NCBI GenBank assembly: GCA_947624915.1
Contig: CANQMF010000047.1
Coordinates: forward strand, 1 to 5,958
Direction of reading: 5' to 3'
From: an uncultured Bacilli bacterium
GTDB lineage: Bacteria > Bacillota_I > Bacilli_A > RF39 > UBA660
Length of the DNA stretch: 5,958 nucleotides
Below the pieces are notes generated by a model. It was not told the origin of the DNA, made no database searches, and saw only the letters and a list, made by a program, of their open reading frames with translations. Positions 5,149-5,958 of this stretch are shown here, piece by piece; positions within the stretch are counted from its first letter, which is position 1, and every line of letters starts with the position of its first letter. The position numbers were made by a program, and so were the translations under genes.

Positions 5149-5958
5149 AAAATGGCATCTTACCATTTTTAAATGATTTCATCATTTTTTTCATTTCTTC
5201 AAACTGTTTTAATAATTTATTTATTTCTTCTACAGGACGATTACATCCTTTAGATATTCTTAATTTACGACTATTTTTTAAACACTCTGGATGCCTTCTT
5301 TCATAAGGCGTCATTGACAAAATAATAGCCTCAATATGTGCCATATCTTTAGGATCTACTTTAATATTACGCGCCTCTTTCGGTATCCCAGGTATTAACT
5401 TTAATAAATGTTCTAACGGTCCTAATTTTTTCACTTGTTTAAACGCAGATAAAAAGTCATCTAAATCAAATTTTCCAGCTTGCATTTTCTTAGCCGTTTT
5501 CATAGCCACATCTTCATCAATTACTTCCTCAGCTTTTTCAAGCATTGTCATAATATCGCCCATGCCTAGTATACGTGTAGCCATACGTTCTGGATAAAAT
5601 TCATCTAAACCGTCTAATTTCTCACTAATACCAATAAACTTAATAGGCACATTAGTTAAATGTCTAATGGATAAAGCAGCTCCACCTCTTGTATCACCAT
5701 CCAACTTAGTCAAAATAGCGCCAGTTAAAGGCAACTTATTATTGAATCCTTCAATAACATTAATCGCATCTTGTCCAGTCATACTATCAATAACTAACAA
5801 TATTTCATCAGGTTTAACACTATCATTAATATTATTTAATTCATCCATTAATGTCTCATCAATATGTAACCTTCCAGCCGTATCAATTAAAACATAGTCA
5901 AAATGATGTTCTTTAGCGTAAGCAATGGCATTTGTTGCTATATCGACAGGGTCATTTT
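5147..5958 (-). CDS. ffh: Signal recognition particle protein Ffh, C-terminal part (5' cut by window edge)
   Basis: An open frame of 269 residues running off the right edge; about 180 N-terminal residues (N domain and the P-loop of the G domain) lie outside. Ffh is the SRP GTPase that binds 4.5S/scRNA and signal sequences at the ribosome and delivers nascent membrane and secreted proteins to FtsY. Visible G-domain motifs are DTAGRLHIDE (G3, visible residues 25-34), the DSMTGQDA segment, and TKLDGDTRGGAAL (G4 plus closing loop). GMGDIMTMLEKAEE then leads into the M domain. KFDLDDFLSAFKQVKKLGPL is the conserved signal-binding-groove region. SRKLRISKGC, with the following NKLLKQFEEMKKMM, is the RNA-binding helix region. 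The protein ends soon afterwards with KNGKMPF, so the Met-rich tail is short. An internal ATG at 5848 is not the start, because conserved Ffh sequence continues upstream of it. The gene ends in its own terminator. The identification is secure. Confidence 0.97.
   Translation of the reverse strand, partial: NDPVDIATNAIAYAKEHHFDYVLIDTAGRLHIDETLMDELNNINDSVKPDEILLVIDSMTGQDAINVIEGFNNKLPLTGAILTKLDGDTRGGAALSIRHLTNVPIKFIGISEKLDGLDEFYPERMATRILGMGDIMTMLEKAEEVIDEDVAMKTAKKMQAGKFDLDDFLSAFKQVKKLGPLEHLLKLIPGIPKEARNIKVDPKDMAHIEAIILSMTPYERRHPECLKNSRKLRISKGCNRPVEEINKLLKQFEEMKKMMKSFKNGKMPF

Noticed and set aside
5147..5848. Ffh gene starting at the internal ATG 5848
   Set aside because: The frame continues upstream to the window edge through the conserved DTAGRLHIDE motif, so this is an internal methionine of a gene that starts outside the window.
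1..5958. CRISPR arrays, tRNA or rRNA genes, insertion sequences and transposase remnants
   Set aside because: No repeated spacer pattern, cloverleaf-like segment, transposase motif or inverted terminal repeats were seen on either strand by eye.

Overview
The window comes from an AT-rich, low-GC Gram-positive-type bacterium (Bacillota, or a related Bacilli/Erysipelotrichia/RF39-like gut lineage). The clues are the very AT-rich codon use, strong AGGAGG-type ribosome sites, a PP2C phosphatase of the Firmicute type, and a small Cys-rich protein resembling CotD spore-coat proteins. Trp is encoded by TGG wherever I checked, and TGA is used as a stop, so nothing suggests the mollicute code. Every gene I can support is read from the minus strand, so the biological order runs from the right edge to the left edge.

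Right part (5958 to about 5126): the C-terminal 60% of ffh, the signal recognition particle GTPase. Its 5' end lies outside the window. It finishes in a perfect hairpin terminator that begins inside the stop codon. Middle part (about 5124 to 1644): a self-contained two-gene unit with its own promoter. It holds an 885-residue P2-type cation-transporting ATPase (Ca2+-ATPase-like) and, with a one-base TAATG overlap, a PP2C Ser/Thr phosphatase with a C-terminal membrane anchor. A GNRA-loop hairpin terminator closes the unit. The tight coupling suggests that the pump and the phosphatase work together at the membrane.

Spacer (1339 to 1655): this is not empty. It contains a 46-codon minus-strand reading frame with an excellent ribosome site. 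Its product looks like the N-terminal part of a CotD-like spore-coat protein that stops just before the usual conserved C-terminal half.

Left part (1338 to 1): a compact series with an extended -10 promoter. It encodes a gluzincin-type (MA-clan) metallopeptidase, a small nucleoside 2-deoxyribosyltransferase-like protein, and the first 37 codons of a probable Fic-family protein. That last frame is cut by the window edge exactly at what looks like the Fic self-inhibitory motif. The gaps between these three genes are about 30 bases, so they are probably one operon. Its joint function is unknown to me and is the most plausible place for something undescribed.
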